Source: Nitrospina sp052156635
GTDB lineage: Bacteria; Nitrospinota; Nitrospinia; Nitrospinales; Nitrospinaceae
Direction: 5' to 3'
NCBI RefSeq assembly: GCF_052156635.1
Contig: NZ_JBQKUO010000001.1
Span: 806,001-870,000, forward strand
Length of the DNA stretch: 64,000 nt
Shown one piece after another: positions 27,177 through 36,224 of this stretch (position 1 is its first letter; the number at the start of each line of letters is the position of its first letter). Position numbers and translations under genes: made by a program. The notes under the pieces were generated by a model. The model had not been told where the DNA came from. It saw nothing but the letters and a program-made list of their open reading frames with translations, and searched no databases.

Positions 27177-28253
27177 TCAATTGACCTGCTTTTTGATCAT
27201 GCCTTCCAGGGTCCGGTACTCCTCGTTCTGCGGATCCAGCTTGATCGCCCTGCTGATGGATTGCATGGCCTCCCCGTATTTCTCAGCACCCATATGGATC
27301 AGCGCTTCCATGTAGAACGTGCGAGCCTGCATCACCCCTTCCGTTTCCACCGACCGGGCACAGCGGAAACCGAGTCCCACGCCGTAGCTGTTGTTCATCG
27401 GGTCGTTCCAGAACCGGTGCGTGGTGGTGGTGCTTTCCGCCGGGGCGTACCAGGAACCACCGCGGATGACTTTCTTTTTACCCGTGGTCAGGCGGTCGAC
27501 ATAGGTGCCCGTGGAACCCAGCATGACAGCTTCGACCGGACCACTCGGATTCATCATGTTATTTTTGCTTTTGTAGTAGTGCGGGTCGTACCAGTCCGCC
27601 ACCCACTCAAACACGTTGCCCGCCATGTTGTACGCACCGTAAGGGCTTTTGCCTTCCGGATAGTGGTCCACATTGGCGGTGAATTCTTTTTTGCGACCGA
27701 AGTTGGCTTTGCTGGCATCCAAATCGTTGCCCCAGGGGTACTTGAAGCCTTCCGGCCCGCGGGCGGCGTTTTCCCACTCCGCTTCCGTGGGCAGGCGCTT
27801 GTTCGACCAGCGGCAGAAAGTGTCTGCGTCATGCCAGTTCACGCCGCTCACCGGCTGGTCCGGCTTGTTCCGCTTGTGGTCATCCCAGTAGGCCGGAGCC
27901 GGGTGGCCGGTGGCTTTCAGGAAATCGGCGTACTGGCGGTTCGACACTTCATACTTGTCGAGATAGTAAGGATCGAGGATCACCTGGTGCGCCGGACCTT
28001 CATCGTGAAACGCTTCACGGGAAACCCGGTATTTCAATTTCTGCGCCGCGGACATATTGGGCTTCGGGGAGTGCGGCTCCCGGTCCACCCCCATTACAAA
28101 CGGACCGCCCGGAACCATCACCATACCCGTCGGAATCTGCATCGACTCTTGCGCGCGGGATGTTTCCGGAGTCACGAGTCCGACGAATCCCGTGACCGCC
28201 ACTGCCACCGCCATGCATGTCAAACCCAACTTGAGCGTTCTTTCACCGTTCAT
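27177..28253 (-). CDS. Exported SUMF1/FGE-domain protein with C-terminal TPR
   Basis: A 358-aa protein. GGAGG stands 5 bases before the ATG at 28253, and a Sec signal follows (LTCMAVAVAVTGFVGLV, cleavage after SRA). The SUMF1 domain runs from ~40 to 300: GMVMVPGGPFVMGVDRE, YEVSNRQYADFLKATGH, VSGVNWHDADTFCRWSNKR, LPTEAEWENAARGPEG, AYNMAGNVFEWVADWYD, KKVIRGGSWYAP and LGFRCARS. As in its neighbour, the FGE catalytic cysteines are missing. The last ~50 residues form a TPR-like hairpin (EKYGEAMQSISRAIKLDPQN). First gene of the operon driven from the palindromic promoter region at 28.5 kb. Confidence 0.85.
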   Translation of the reverse strand: MNGERTLKLGLTCMAVAVAVTGFVGLVTPETSRAQESMQIPTGMVMVPGGPFVMGVDREPHSPKPNMSAAQKLKYRVSREAFHDEGPAHQVILDPYYLDKYEVSNRQYADFLKATGHPAPAYWDDHKRNKPDQPVSGVNWHDADTFCRWSNKRLPTEAEWENAARGPEGFKYPWGNDLDASKANFGRKKEFTANVDHYPEGKSPYGAYNMAGNVFEWVADWYDPHYYKSKNNMMNPSGPVEAVMLGSTGTYVDRLTTGKKKVIRGGSWYAPAESTTTTHRFWNDPMNNSYGVGLGFRCARSVETEGVMQARTFYMEALIHMGAEKYGEAMQSISRAIKLDPQNEEYRTLEGMIKKQVN

Positions 28254-28486
28254 AGCCGCCTCCTTTAAATGTGTTTTGGGGTTATTTATGGGATAGCGCT
28301 TTGCAAGCATCACGCCTATAAGCAATGTAGTTACCTTCAGGGTACGGGACCACTTATTATTAGAATTTTTCCTACCATTTATAGGTATTTTTCCTAATGA
28401 ATTAAGCACGACCTTTATCCTTATAAGGCTTTCAAGGTTTTACGCCGGAACTTACTACCATCTATCCTTTATCTAATCTTTGTCTA

Positions 28487-28564
28487 AAGATAGGCTCTAA
28501 ATTAAAGTTTGTCAAATATAAATTCAAAAAAAATTTGACAAACTTTAGAAATCACTATTATATT
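28487..28564. promoter_or_regulatory. Divergent promoters built into a perfect 15-bp inverted repeat
   Basis: The arms TAAAGTTTGTCAAAT (28503-28517) and ATTTGACAAACTTTA (28533-28547) are perfect inverted repeats 15 bases apart. Each arm contains a -35 TTGACA. Leftward: TTGACA at 28510-28515, a 17-base spacer and -10 TATCTT at 28487-28492, driving the SUMF1 operon. Rightward: TTGACA at 28535-28540, an 18-base spacer and -10 TATATT at 28559-28564, driving the CarH-like regulator. A protein bound here would block both promoters. The rightward start would fall at or next to the ATG at 28572, implying a leaderless message. Confidence 0.8.
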
Positions 28565-28565
28565 T

Positions 28566-29519
28566 ATGGTTATGAACAGCTTTCGAATCGATCATGTTGC
28601 TAAATTGACAGGACTTTCCAAGCACGTCATCCGTTCCTGGGAAAAGCGGTTCGGTATCCTGGAGCCCAAACGGGGGGAAAACCGGTACCGGGCTTACGAT
28701 CAGGAAGACGTGGATTTGCTGATCTACCTCAACGAGCAGCTCGGGCAGGGGTACAGCATCGGGGAGCTCGCGGCGGCGGGTCGGCCGGAATTGTTACGCC
28801 GCATGCGTGCGGCGCAGAAGAAGAACCGGGAACGGTCCAGTGCCGCCCATGACCGCATTCTGGATGACCTGGTTGCCAGCCTGGCCCCGTTTCAGCGGCA
28901 ACAGTTCGACCGCCGCTTCAACGAAGCGGTGGCCCTGCTTCCCTTCGAAGAGGTGTTCTTCAAAATCCTCATTCCATTACAGCACCGGGTGGGTGACATG
29001 TGGGCGGACGGTACCGTGGGGGTGGGCGTGGAGCATTTTGTCACCCAGCAGGTGCGCCAGAAGTTCATGGCGGTGCTCAATCACCTTCGAACCGGCGAGG
29101 ACGGGCCGAAGATCGTGATCGTCTGCCCGCCTGAGGAACTTCACGAAATGGGTGCCCAGACCGCGGCTTACCTGTGCGCCCTGCACGGCTGTCACCCGCA
29201 TTACCTCGGCGCCCAGCTGCCGGTGAAGGAACTGGCCGCCTTCTGCACGCTGGTGCATCCCAACCTCGTCCTGCTGTCTGCAAGCAACCAGTTGAGTGAT
29301 GGCGAGGCCAAATCCCTGGCACGGCAATACCAGGAAGAGGTCCTGCCACTCTGCCCCATGTGGGCCGGCGGGCAGGCCATGAAAACCTCGCGCCACCGTT
29401 TCGAGGAGGTGGGCATTGACGTGCTTGACGACATGGATCACCTGGAAAGCCGGCTGAAGCGCATCGCCCAGTTTCTTCACCCTCCCACCATCAAAACCGA
29501 TACGGAGAAATCCAAATAG
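28566..29519 (+). CDS. CarH/LitR-type B12-binding MerR regulator (putative light sensor)
   Basis: A 317-aa regulator. The N-terminal MerR helix-turn-helix is FRIDHVAKLTGLSKHVIRSW with EKRFGILEP; the middle helical bundle is the light/cobalamin cap; the C-terminal half is a B12-binding Rossmann domain. The diagnostic CarH residues are present: W-x9-E-H in MWADGTVGVGVEHF (cap Trp, Glu, His) and E-x-H-x-x-G in ELHEMGAQ (lower axial His). Known CarH proteins repress in the dark with adenosylcobalamin and release DNA on illumination. Two starts exist (28566, 28572); the second fits the promoter. The target is probably itself and the divergent SUMF1 operon. Confidence 0.88.
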   Translation: MVMNSFRIDHVAKLTGLSKHVIRSWEKRFGILEPKRGENRYRAYDQEDVDLLIYLNEQLGQGYSIGELAAAGRPELLRRMRAAQKKNRERSSAAHDRILDDLVASLAPFQRQQFDRRFNEAVALLPFEEVFFKILIPLQHRVGDMWADGTVGVGVEHFVTQQVRQKFMAVLNHLRTGEDGPKIVIVCPPEELHEMGAQTAAYLCALHGCHPHYLGAQLPVKELAAFCTLVHPNLVLLSASNQLSDGEAKSLARQYQEEVLPLCPMWAGGQAMKTSRHRFEEVGIDVLDDMDHLESRLKRIAQFLHPPTIKTDTEKSK

Positions 29520-29565
29520 AAAGCAGCAAAGCCCGCCTGCCAACATTCAACACCTCAAATAAAGA

Positions 29566-29608
29566 AAAACCCGCCTGCACCGATTGCCAGGTGCGGGCGG
29601 GTTTTTTG
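29566..29608. terminator. Bidirectional rho-independent terminator
   Basis: The stem AAAACCCGCCTGCACC pairs with GGTGCGGGCGGGTTTT (one mismatch), with A-rich and T-rich flanks on both sides. It sits between the convergent ends of the CarH-like gene and the second hybrid kinase. Confidence 0.9.
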
Positions 29609-29657
29609 CTTCCAGAAGCCGGAAAGACTGCAAGCGGCCGGGGGGCCGGAAAAATCG

Positions 29658-32360
29658 TTACGGACCATTCGACGTGGTCACTTTACTCAGCTCGTCCCGG
29701 ATTTTTTTGATTTCAAAATGGCGGGCGTATTCCTTGAGCTTGTGGGCCCACACGGCCGCCTCCGCATTCAAATGCTCCAGTTCATCCAGATGAACCTCCA
29801 GCTGCGAAAGAATGCCCAACCGGGCGCTCTGATTGATTTTCTCGAACAGGGTGTCCGGTATGCCGAGGGTCAAGGGATCGATCTTTTTCTCCCGGCTTCG
29901 CTCGGCGTCCTGTTTCTGGGTGGGGTCTTCGTAGATGTATTCCACATTCAACTGGTCCTTCAACATCGCCAACAGTTCATCGCGTTCCACGGGTTTTTTC
30001 AGCACGCCGTGGATGCCGCCTTCGAAGCACATCTTGCTCAACGCCGCAAACGGGGAGGCGGTGACGATGACGATTTTTATTGTATCCTTGCCGAATCGTT
30101 CCAGGATCTGCAGGGAAGCTTCCACGCCGTTCATCTTGGGCATGCGGTAATCCATTAAAACGATATCCGGTTGCCAGATATCCAGCAGACGCAGGGCCTC
30201 GGCGCCGCTGTCCGCGGGCCGGGCGTCGATGCCCAGAGGTTGGAGCATGTCCACCAGGATCTCGATGTTGGATTCGTTGTCGTCCACCACCAGGGCCTTG
30301 ACATCGAAGCCGTCGGCGAGACGGGTCACCCATTTCAAACGGTGGTCCTTGTAGGGCACGGCACTCTCCGCAGGAGGCAGGGTGATGGTAAAGAAGAATC
30401 GCGACCCTTCGCCCGGCCTGGAATCCATTTTCAGTTCTCCACTCATCAGCGCGATCAAACGCTTGCTGATCGACAGTCCCAACCCGGTACCCCCCCGCGA
30501 CAGGGATTCATCCTGCTCAAAGGGATCGAAAATCATTTCCTGTTTTTCCGGCGGGATGCCGGGCCCCGTATCCGCCACTTCGAAATAAAATTGCTGGTTT
30601 GGCATTGCCAGGACCTGCCACACGATTTGGCCCTCGTCCGTGAACTTGACCGCATTGCCCAACAGATTCACCAACACCTGGCGCAGCCTGCCCTGATCGC
30701 CACGCACCAGAATCCTTTTTTCAAGATCAATGCCCTGGATAATCAGCTCCAGATCCTTCTCATTGCACTGCAGCTGGAAGATTTGCTTCAGGTCGATTAT
30801 CAGGTCACTCAGGTTGAAATCCTGCTCGACAAATTTCAGTTTGTCCGCTTCGATCTTGGAGATATCAAGAATGTCGTTAAGCAAAACCAGCAGATGATTG
30901 CCGGAACGGTAAATGCCCTGCATTTTATCCATCTGCGCCTGGTCCAGGGTTTTGACACGTCGCAGAATCTGGGCGTAACCCAGAATGGCGTTAAGCGGGG
31001 TGCGGATTTCGTGGCTCATGTTGGATATAAAGGTGCTCTTGGCCCGGCTGGCCTGTTCCGCGCTCTCCTTGGCCGCATTCAGTTCCTGGGTCCTCTCACT
31101 CACCCGGTTCTCCAGTTCGACCGCATGATCGCGGATGCGCTCGGCCATGTCCTGCACGGACCGGGACAATTCACCGATCTCGTCCCGGGTATCCATGGCA
31201 ACCTTCACATTCCAGTTGCCGTCACCCAGTTCCCGCGTTCGTTGCATCAGGTCGGAAACCGGCCGGGTGATGGATCGGACAAAAAACGCACCGAGAACCA
31301 GAAACACCAGCACGCTGCTGCCGAACATCCAGTGCAAAAATTGCTTGAGTTCGAACAACGGAGCCAGGACTTCCTCGGTATCGAGCTTCAGAACAAGAGC
31401 CCAGTCGAGGCCGTCGACCCCGAGGTAACCCAGGGAGTGAACATAACCGACCAGTTCCCGTTTCTGGCTGGTGTTTTCGTAAAGGTATCCCCCCTTTTCA
31501 CCGCCCAGCACCCGCTTGACCGGTTCCCATTCCGACAGGTCCGTTCCAAAAGACAACCGGTTATCCTGGTTGTTATCCGAAGCGACGTCGGAACTGTTGA
31601 GGCCGCTTAAAATCAGGTGGCCCCTTTCGTCTACCAGGTAGTATTGAAAACTTTTGTACTGGGAATCCTGCTGGATATGGTCGAGGTTTTTCCGGATTTC
31701 CTCGAGATCGATCCCCGCCTTGAGCAGGCCTTCCGATTTGTAACCCAGGGTGTAGGCCAGATTGGGGATTTTGGCGATGACAGGGAGGGTCTCCCGATGG
31801 GTGCTTTCATCGAAATGCACTTCATCCAGCCAGACCTTGGGAGTATTCAGGCCGTTTTTATACCATTCCTCATCGGCCTGGTAATAATCCTCTGGGTTGG
31901 GCCAGGCGGCGACAACCGTACCAAAGCGGTTGACCGCCATCATCTCATTGAATACCCGGTGACCGTTTTTCTTCCAGAAGAACCGGATTTTAAGAAACAG
32001 GGTGTAGGAAAGGGCGTTATCCACCACCTGGTCGATGAAGGAATGCCGCTCCCACCTGGCCCAGGCGCGATCGATTTCCTCGATGAACGTCTGGCGATTG
32101 TCCATCTTTTGAAAAAACCGGTTGGACTGCTCGATGTCTTTCAGAATCTGTCGGTCGCTGGCCAGCTCCTGAACCGCTTCAATACGCATCCTCAGGAGTT
32201 TCTCCAGGATCTCCATGGAATTGCGGGTGAGGTTGTACGACTCGGTGCCGATTTGCTCTTTGAAGGCCTCCTGGGAATGATTGAACAGAAAATACCCGAC
32301 CACTCCGATGCCGAGACCCATCAAAAAAATAAACAGAATGAGTTTTTGCCCCAGTTTCAT
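29658..32360 (-). CDS. Membrane hybrid histidine kinase, paralogue of the 21.4-kb kinase
   Basis: A 900-aa sensor kinase with the same architecture as the protein at 21423-24095. TM1 is residues ~8-26, a ~290-residue periplasmic Cache-like region follows (NEMMAVNRFGTVVAAWPNP), and TM2 is ~338-358 before HAMP and coiled coil. H-box: SNMSHEIRTPLNAILGYAQ. N box: RLRQVLVNLLGNAVKFTDEG. G boxes: VADTGPGIPPEK and GGTGLGLSISKRL. Receiver: VKALVVDDNESNIE and phospho-Asp in IVLMDYRMPKMNG. The C-tail is shared (SARLGILSQLEVHLDELEHL). A strong GGAGG site lies 5 bases before the ATG. The two paralogues flank the SUMF1 operon. Signal unknown. Confidence 0.9.
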   Translation of the reverse strand: MKLGQKLILFIFLMGLGIGVVGYFLFNHSQEAFKEQIGTESYNLTRNSMEILEKLLRMRIEAVQELASDRQILKDIEQSNRFFQKMDNRQTFIEEIDRAWARWERHSFIDQVVDNALSYTLFLKIRFFWKKNGHRVFNEMMAVNRFGTVVAAWPNPEDYYQADEEWYKNGLNTPKVWLDEVHFDESTHRETLPVIAKIPNLAYTLGYKSEGLLKAGIDLEEIRKNLDHIQQDSQYKSFQYYLVDERGHLILSGLNSSDVASDNNQDNRLSFGTDLSEWEPVKRVLGGEKGGYLYENTSQKRELVGYVHSLGYLGVDGLDWALVLKLDTEEVLAPLFELKQFLHWMFGSSVLVFLVLGAFFVRSITRPVSDLMQRTRELGDGNWNVKVAMDTRDEIGELSRSVQDMAERIRDHAVELENRVSERTQELNAAKESAEQASRAKSTFISNMSHEIRTPLNAILGYAQILRRVKTLDQAQMDKMQGIYRSGNHLLVLLNDILDISKIEADKLKFVEQDFNLSDLIIDLKQIFQLQCNEKDLELIIQGIDLEKRILVRGDQGRLRQVLVNLLGNAVKFTDEGQIVWQVLAMPNQQFYFEVADTGPGIPPEKQEMIFDPFEQDESLSRGGTGLGLSISKRLIALMSGELKMDSRPGEGSRFFFTITLPPAESAVPYKDHRLKWVTRLADGFDVKALVVDDNESNIEILVDMLQPLGIDARPADSGAEALRLLDIWQPDIVLMDYRMPKMNGVEASLQILERFGKDTIKIVIVTASPFAALSKMCFEGGIHGVLKKPVERDELLAMLKDQLNVEYIYEDPTQKQDAERSREKKIDPLTLGIPDTLFEKINQSARLGILSQLEVHLDELEHLNAEAAVWAHKLKEYARHFEIKKIRDELSKVTTSNGP

Positions 32361-32821
32361 ACACGCCTCCCCCCAGAGGGCGGTGCCTGGTTGACCTGCG
32401 GCACCACAGTGCTGAAAACAACCCGCGCTCGCGTGGAGTGAATCAACCCCAGTGCTGTACTTTTCCGAGATCAGGCGGGCCGGGTTAAAATGATTCCCCT
32501 TCAGACTTTATTTTAAAGACCAGAAAACCAATATAATTAAGGTAACCCAACCAACTCTTTCCAACCCCCCTTTAATGCGTTCATGACAGAAAAATTCGCC
32601 TGAAAACCAGGGAAACTTTGGGATCGTTTAAAATTAAAACAGTTATCGATGCGAAAGTTTCGGGTGGATGCAAAAACCACAATCATAAAAACATCGCCAA
32701 AAGATATCCGAATCCTGATAGACTTCTTTCGTCCAAAGGGGGTGAATGTTTTGCATTCAAAGTCTGGCGCAAATCCGCCCCTTTTTGTTAGGATGGGCCA
32801 ACACGCCTCAGGAAACCGGTC
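32361..32821. other. Gene-free 460-base divergent region
   Basis: It separates the second kinase (leftward) from a TPR gene (rightward). It is moderately AT-rich around 32500-32720. The only structure noted is a perfect hairpin TGAATG-TTTTG-CATTCA at 32743-32759. No open frame with coding character, and no clear promoter, was found. Confidence 0.5.
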
Positions 32822-33541
32822 ATGACCAACCTCGACACCATCCTTTCCATCATCGTCGGCATCCTCATATTCGGGGCGGCGATTTATGTGTTCCGCTCGC
32901 GCAAGTACGAGCCGCCCCCGGACCGCGAACAGCCGCCGTGGGAGATTCCCCTGCAACCGGGAAAACCGGAGCCGCAGTTTTCGGCGGAAGACCGCAAGTT
33001 TTTTGAGGAAGTGCTGGGCGTGGACGTGGACGAGCACCGGGAGTTCTTACGGCCGCTTGCCGAGCTGGAAGAAACGCAGGGCGTGCATTTCCGCGACCTG
33101 TATGCGACCAACGAGGATCTCGCACGCAACTTCTGGGAAGGGGTGGCGCATTCGTACTTCGAGGAAAAGCATTTCAACCAGGCCGCCGACTCCTACCTCA
33201 AATCGCTCGGCTTCCATTTGAAACATTCCACGGAAGAGACGGCCGAAACGGCACAATTGCGCTGCAACCTCGGCATTGCGCTCACCGAAACCGGGCGCAG
33301 CGGCGAGGCCATCCACCAGTTTGAAAAATCCCTTTCCTTCAACAGCGAACACGGCGGGAACAACCGCGAGGTCATCGCCGCCCTGCTCCACAATCTCGGC
33401 TGGGCGTGGGAGACCGAAGGCGACAACGCCAAAGCGCTCGATTACTATGGGCGCTCGCTCGCACTCTGCGAGGAAATCGGCGACGAAGACGGCGTCGAAA
33501 ACCTCAAGCCGAAAATCCAGGCCCTCCAACACGAAAAATAG
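32822..33541 (+). CDS. Membrane-anchored TPR protein
   Basis: A 239-aa protein. An N-terminal membrane anchor (TILSIIVGILIFGAAIYVF, residues ~6-24) is followed by a Pro-rich linker and then by TPR-like helices from ~100 to 235 (NFWEGVAHSYFEEKHFNQAA, LRCNLGIALTETGRSGEAIH, LLHNLGWAWETEGDNAKALD). Presumably a scaffold on the cytoplasmic or periplasmic face of the membrane; orientation was not determined. It is monocistronic. The spacer to recN contains a repeat also seen near 7 kb. Confidence 0.75.
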   Translation: MTNLDTILSIIVGILIFGAAIYVFRSRKYEPPPDREQPPWEIPLQPGKPEPQFSAEDRKFFEEVLGVDVDEHREFLRPLAELEETQGVHFRDLYATNEDLARNFWEGVAHSYFEEKHFNQAADSYLKSLGFHLKHSTEETAETAQLRCNLGIALTETGRSGEAIHQFEKSLSFNSEHGGNNREVIAALLHNLGWAWETEGDNAKALDYYGRSLALCEEIGDEDGVENLKPKIQALQHEK

Positions 33542-33544
33542 CGG

Positions 33545-33616
33545 ACCCCGGCCAGGCCGGGAGCGAACAGTTTGTATTTGGAACGGGCCCACGGATCATC
33601 GTCCGCCCACCGGGTA
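33545..33616. repeat. Dispersed intergenic repeat, copy near recN
   Basis: A GC-rich hairpin (CCGGCCAGGCCGG) followed by GAGCGAACAG and later CCCACGGATCATCG. The same two blocks occur at 6976-6994 and 7221-7234, and a variant hairpin plus GGCAAACAGGTTGTATT occurs at 63277-63312. A chromosomal repeat family is likely. Confidence 0.55.
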
Positions 33617-35329
33617 TTACCCCGTTTCCTCAGGCGTGGCCTGGATCATTTCCCGCGCGTACTGGAGGGTGGCGTCGGTGATGGTTTCGCCGCCGGACAT
33701 GCGCGCGATCTCCTCCACGCGCTCATCATAGGAAAGTTCGGTGATGGTCGAGCGCGTGCGTTTGCCCGCCACGGTTTTGTGCACGCGGAAATGTGCCGTG
33801 GCCATGCCCGCGATCTGCGGCAGGTGGGTGATGCAGAACACCTGCTTGGTGGCGGCGATTTTCTTGAGCTTCACGCCCACCTTCTCCGCCACCTTGCCGC
33901 CGATGCCCGCATCCACCTCGTCGAACACGAGGATGGGGATGTCGTCCTGCTCGTTCAGAATCGATTTCAACGCCAGCATCACGCGCGACAATTCACCTCC
34001 CGACGCGATGCGCGCCAGCGGCTTCAACGCTTCGCCCAGGTTGGGCGAGAACAGAAACTCGACGGAACCGATGCCGTCGGCGTGCGCCTTCACGGCCTTT
34101 TTGTTGTACGTGGTGAACCCTTCCGGGTCGGGTTCGTAATCGAAGCGCACGCCCAACCGCACGTGCTTCATGCTGAGGTCTTTCAGTTCCTTCTCCACCG
34201 CCTTCTGCAACGTGTCCGCCGCCTGCTCGCGTTTCTTCGCCAGGTCCACCGCGAGTTTCGCGACCTGTTTCTGGTGTTCGGCGATTTCCTGTTTCAACCC
34301 GTCGACCGCCTCTTCGCCCAGCGACAGCGACTCCAGCTCTTCGCCGATTTTTTGGCGGTGTTCCAAGATGACGGCGATGTCGTTGCCGTACTTGCGTTTG
34401 AGACCGTTGATCTCCGCCAGCCGGTCCTCGATCTCCTCCAGCCGCGACGGGCTGAAGTCGATGCGCTTCACGTAATCGCGCAGTTCCGCCTCCAGCTCCT
34501 GGGCCTCGATATAAGCGTTGCCCGCACGCACCGCCTGCGGCTCCAAAATCGGGTCGATCTCCGGCAGTTTGCCCAGCTCGCGGTCGATGCGTCCCAGCAG
34601 ATCCAAAACGGAGCCATCGGAATCGCTCAGCATGGCCAGCACCTGTTCGAGGGCCGCATTCAGTTTTTCGGCGTGATTGAGTTTGTGTTTCTCGGCGCGC
34701 AGTTCTTCGTCTTCGCCTACCGTCAACGCCGCGTCGTCGATTTCCTTCACCTGGAACTGCAGCAGGTCCTGTCGTTGCAAACGGTCGCTCTGGTGATTGA
34801 GCAGGTGGTTGAGTTGCTCGACCTTCTTGCGGTATCCGCTCCACGCTTCCTGGTACGCGGCCTTTTCCTTGCCGAGCTTGCCGTAGCGGTCGAGCAGGCC
34901 CACGTGGTGCTCGGCGTGCAGGAGCGATTGATGATCGTGCTGGCCGTGGATGTCCACCAGCCGCTGGCCGACCGTGGCCAGAGCGGAGACGGTGAGCGGG
35001 CTGTTGTTGAGGTAGGCGCGGTTTTTGCCTTCGAGGGTGATGAGGCGTTTGATGAGGACTTCGTTGTCCTCGACCTCGATGCCGAGTTCGCGGATGGTGT
35101 CGAGCGTCGCCGGGTCGTCCACCGCCAGCACGGCTTCCACCGTGGCGGAGGATTCCGAGGAGCGGATGCTGTCGGTGTCGGCGCGTCCGCCCAGGATCAG
35201 GTTCAGGGCGTCGATGATGATGGATTTGCCGGCGCCGGTTTCGCCGGTGAGGATGTTGAGACCCGGGCCGAACGTCACCCTCAGGTTGTCGATGATGGCG
35301 AAGTTGGTGATTCTCAGTTCCTGCAACAT
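33617..35329 (-). CDS. recN: DNA repair protein RecN
   Basis: An SMC-like ATPase acting in double-strand-break repair. The 570-aa product begins MLQELRITNFAIIDNLRV and has Walker A GETGAGKSIIIDALNLI. A long coiled-coil centre (~180-430) follows, then the signature RIASGGELSRVMLALKSIL and Walker B ILVFDEVDAGIGG, then CITHLPQIA. The start at 35329 follows the stop of the upstream TPR gene by 8 bases. The longer frame to 35746 is a shadow of that gene. Length is typical (about 550-570 aa). Confidence 0.97.
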   Translation of the reverse strand: MLQELRITNFAIIDNLRVTFGPGLNILTGETGAGKSIIIDALNLILGGRADTDSIRSSESSATVEAVLAVDDPATLDTIRELGIEVEDNEVLIKRLITLEGKNRAYLNNSPLTVSALATVGQRLVDIHGQHDHQSLLHAEHHVGLLDRYGKLGKEKAAYQEAWSGYRKKVEQLNHLLNHQSDRLQRQDLLQFQVKEIDDAALTVGEDEELRAEKHKLNHAEKLNAALEQVLAMLSDSDGSVLDLLGRIDRELGKLPEIDPILEPQAVRAGNAYIEAQELEAELRDYVKRIDFSPSRLEEIEDRLAEINGLKRKYGNDIAVILEHRQKIGEELESLSLGEEAVDGLKQEIAEHQKQVAKLAVDLAKKREQAADTLQKAVEKELKDLSMKHVRLGVRFDYEPDPEGFTTYNKKAVKAHADGIGSVEFLFSPNLGEALKPLARIASGGELSRVMLALKSILNEQDDIPILVFDEVDAGIGGKVAEKVGVKLKKIAATKQVFCITHLPQIAGMATAHFRVHKTVAGKRTRSTITELSYDERVEEIARMSGGETITDATLQYAREMIQATPEETG

Positions 35330-35337
35330 GGAAGGGA

Positions 35338-36096
35338 TCAGTCCAAACGGCGCTCGACGTCGCGCAACAGTTCGCGGATGTGCCGGCGGTGGTCCTCCAT
35401 CTGGGGTTCCTCGTTCACGGTCCCGGCCAACCGGAGGGCATCCTGAAGTTCGCGCTGTGCCTCGCGGTACCGGCGGTTGGCCAGATACGACTGGGCGAGG
35501 TAGTAATGGTTTTCCCAGTTGTCCGGTCCCAGCTGGACGGCGGTTTCCAGATGCTTTATGGATTTTTCCAGATCGCCGCCCAAAAAGAAAGGCAATTCGT
35601 AAAGCATGCGGCCGAGCGCGCGGTCGGGTCCGCCGCCGTCGATATCCGGGGCCAACTGCCGCGCGCGTTCCATGTTGGTGCGGACGGGATCGATGATGTT
35701 CAGGCTGGCCCACAGTCCCTGCATCTGCCCCTGCCGTCCCAAACACAGGCCGCGCAGGAAGTAGGCGATGCCCGCCTGCGGGTTGTGATCGATGGCCTTG
35801 TCCACGTTATCCAGGCACCGCTTCAGGTGCTCGGCCTTCACCTGCGGCTCCCACTGCGCCAGCTTGTAATCGAGGTGCGCGAGCTGGCAGAAGTCGCGGT
35901 GGGTGAGCGGCTGGTACTGAAAGTGTTTCACCAGTTTAATTTTTGCGCGCTGCACCGCATCCCATCCCGCCTCGCCCTGGTACAGGGTGCACGGCGCGGC
36001 TTCCACGATGGAGGAATGGGCTACGAGCGGAACCGAAACAAACGCGCAAACCAGAACCGCGCTTCGCAAAAATTTTTTGAATGGGATGGATGTCAT
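35338..36096 (-). CDS. Exported TPR protein (TatT-like)
   Basis: A 252-aa protein with a Sec signal (SAVLVCAFVSVPLVAHSS). The mature region is made of TPR-like helices: AHLDYKLAQWEPQVKAEHLK, AIDHNPQAGIAYFLRGLCLG, HLETAVQLGPDNWENHYYLA and a last hairpin at AQSYLANRRYREAQRELQDA. The layout resembles TatT, the TPR partner of some TRAP transporters, including the central segment where a TPR is interrupted (DPVRTNMERARQLAP). No TRAP genes are nearby, so this is only a structural comparison. It precedes recN with 8 bases between stop and start. Confidence 0.68.
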   Translation of the reverse strand: MTSIPFKKFLRSAVLVCAFVSVPLVAHSSIVEAAPCTLYQGEAGWDAVQRAKIKLVKHFQYQPLTHRDFCQLAHLDYKLAQWEPQVKAEHLKRCLDNVDKAIDHNPQAGIAYFLRGLCLGRQGQMQGLWASLNIIDPVRTNMERARQLAPDIDGGGPDRALGRMLYELPFFLGGDLEKSIKHLETAVQLGPDNWENHYYLAQSYLANRRYREAQRELQDALRLAGTVNEEPQMEDHRRHIRELLRDVERRLD

Positions 36097-36224
36097 TATT
36101 AACGAGGATACGGGCCCGCCCAGTTGCCGGACTGGACTATTAGGAAATATTCAATCTTTAATTTTTCATTCCCACGTGGAAAGGGCGTTTACGATATAAT
36201 CGGTAGCATTACGTCGCAAACTGT

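Noticed and set aside
25773..28253. Active formylglycine-generating enzymes
   Set aside because: Both SUMF1 proteins lack the two copper-binding catalytic cysteines before GFRCA, and no sulfatase gene is present.
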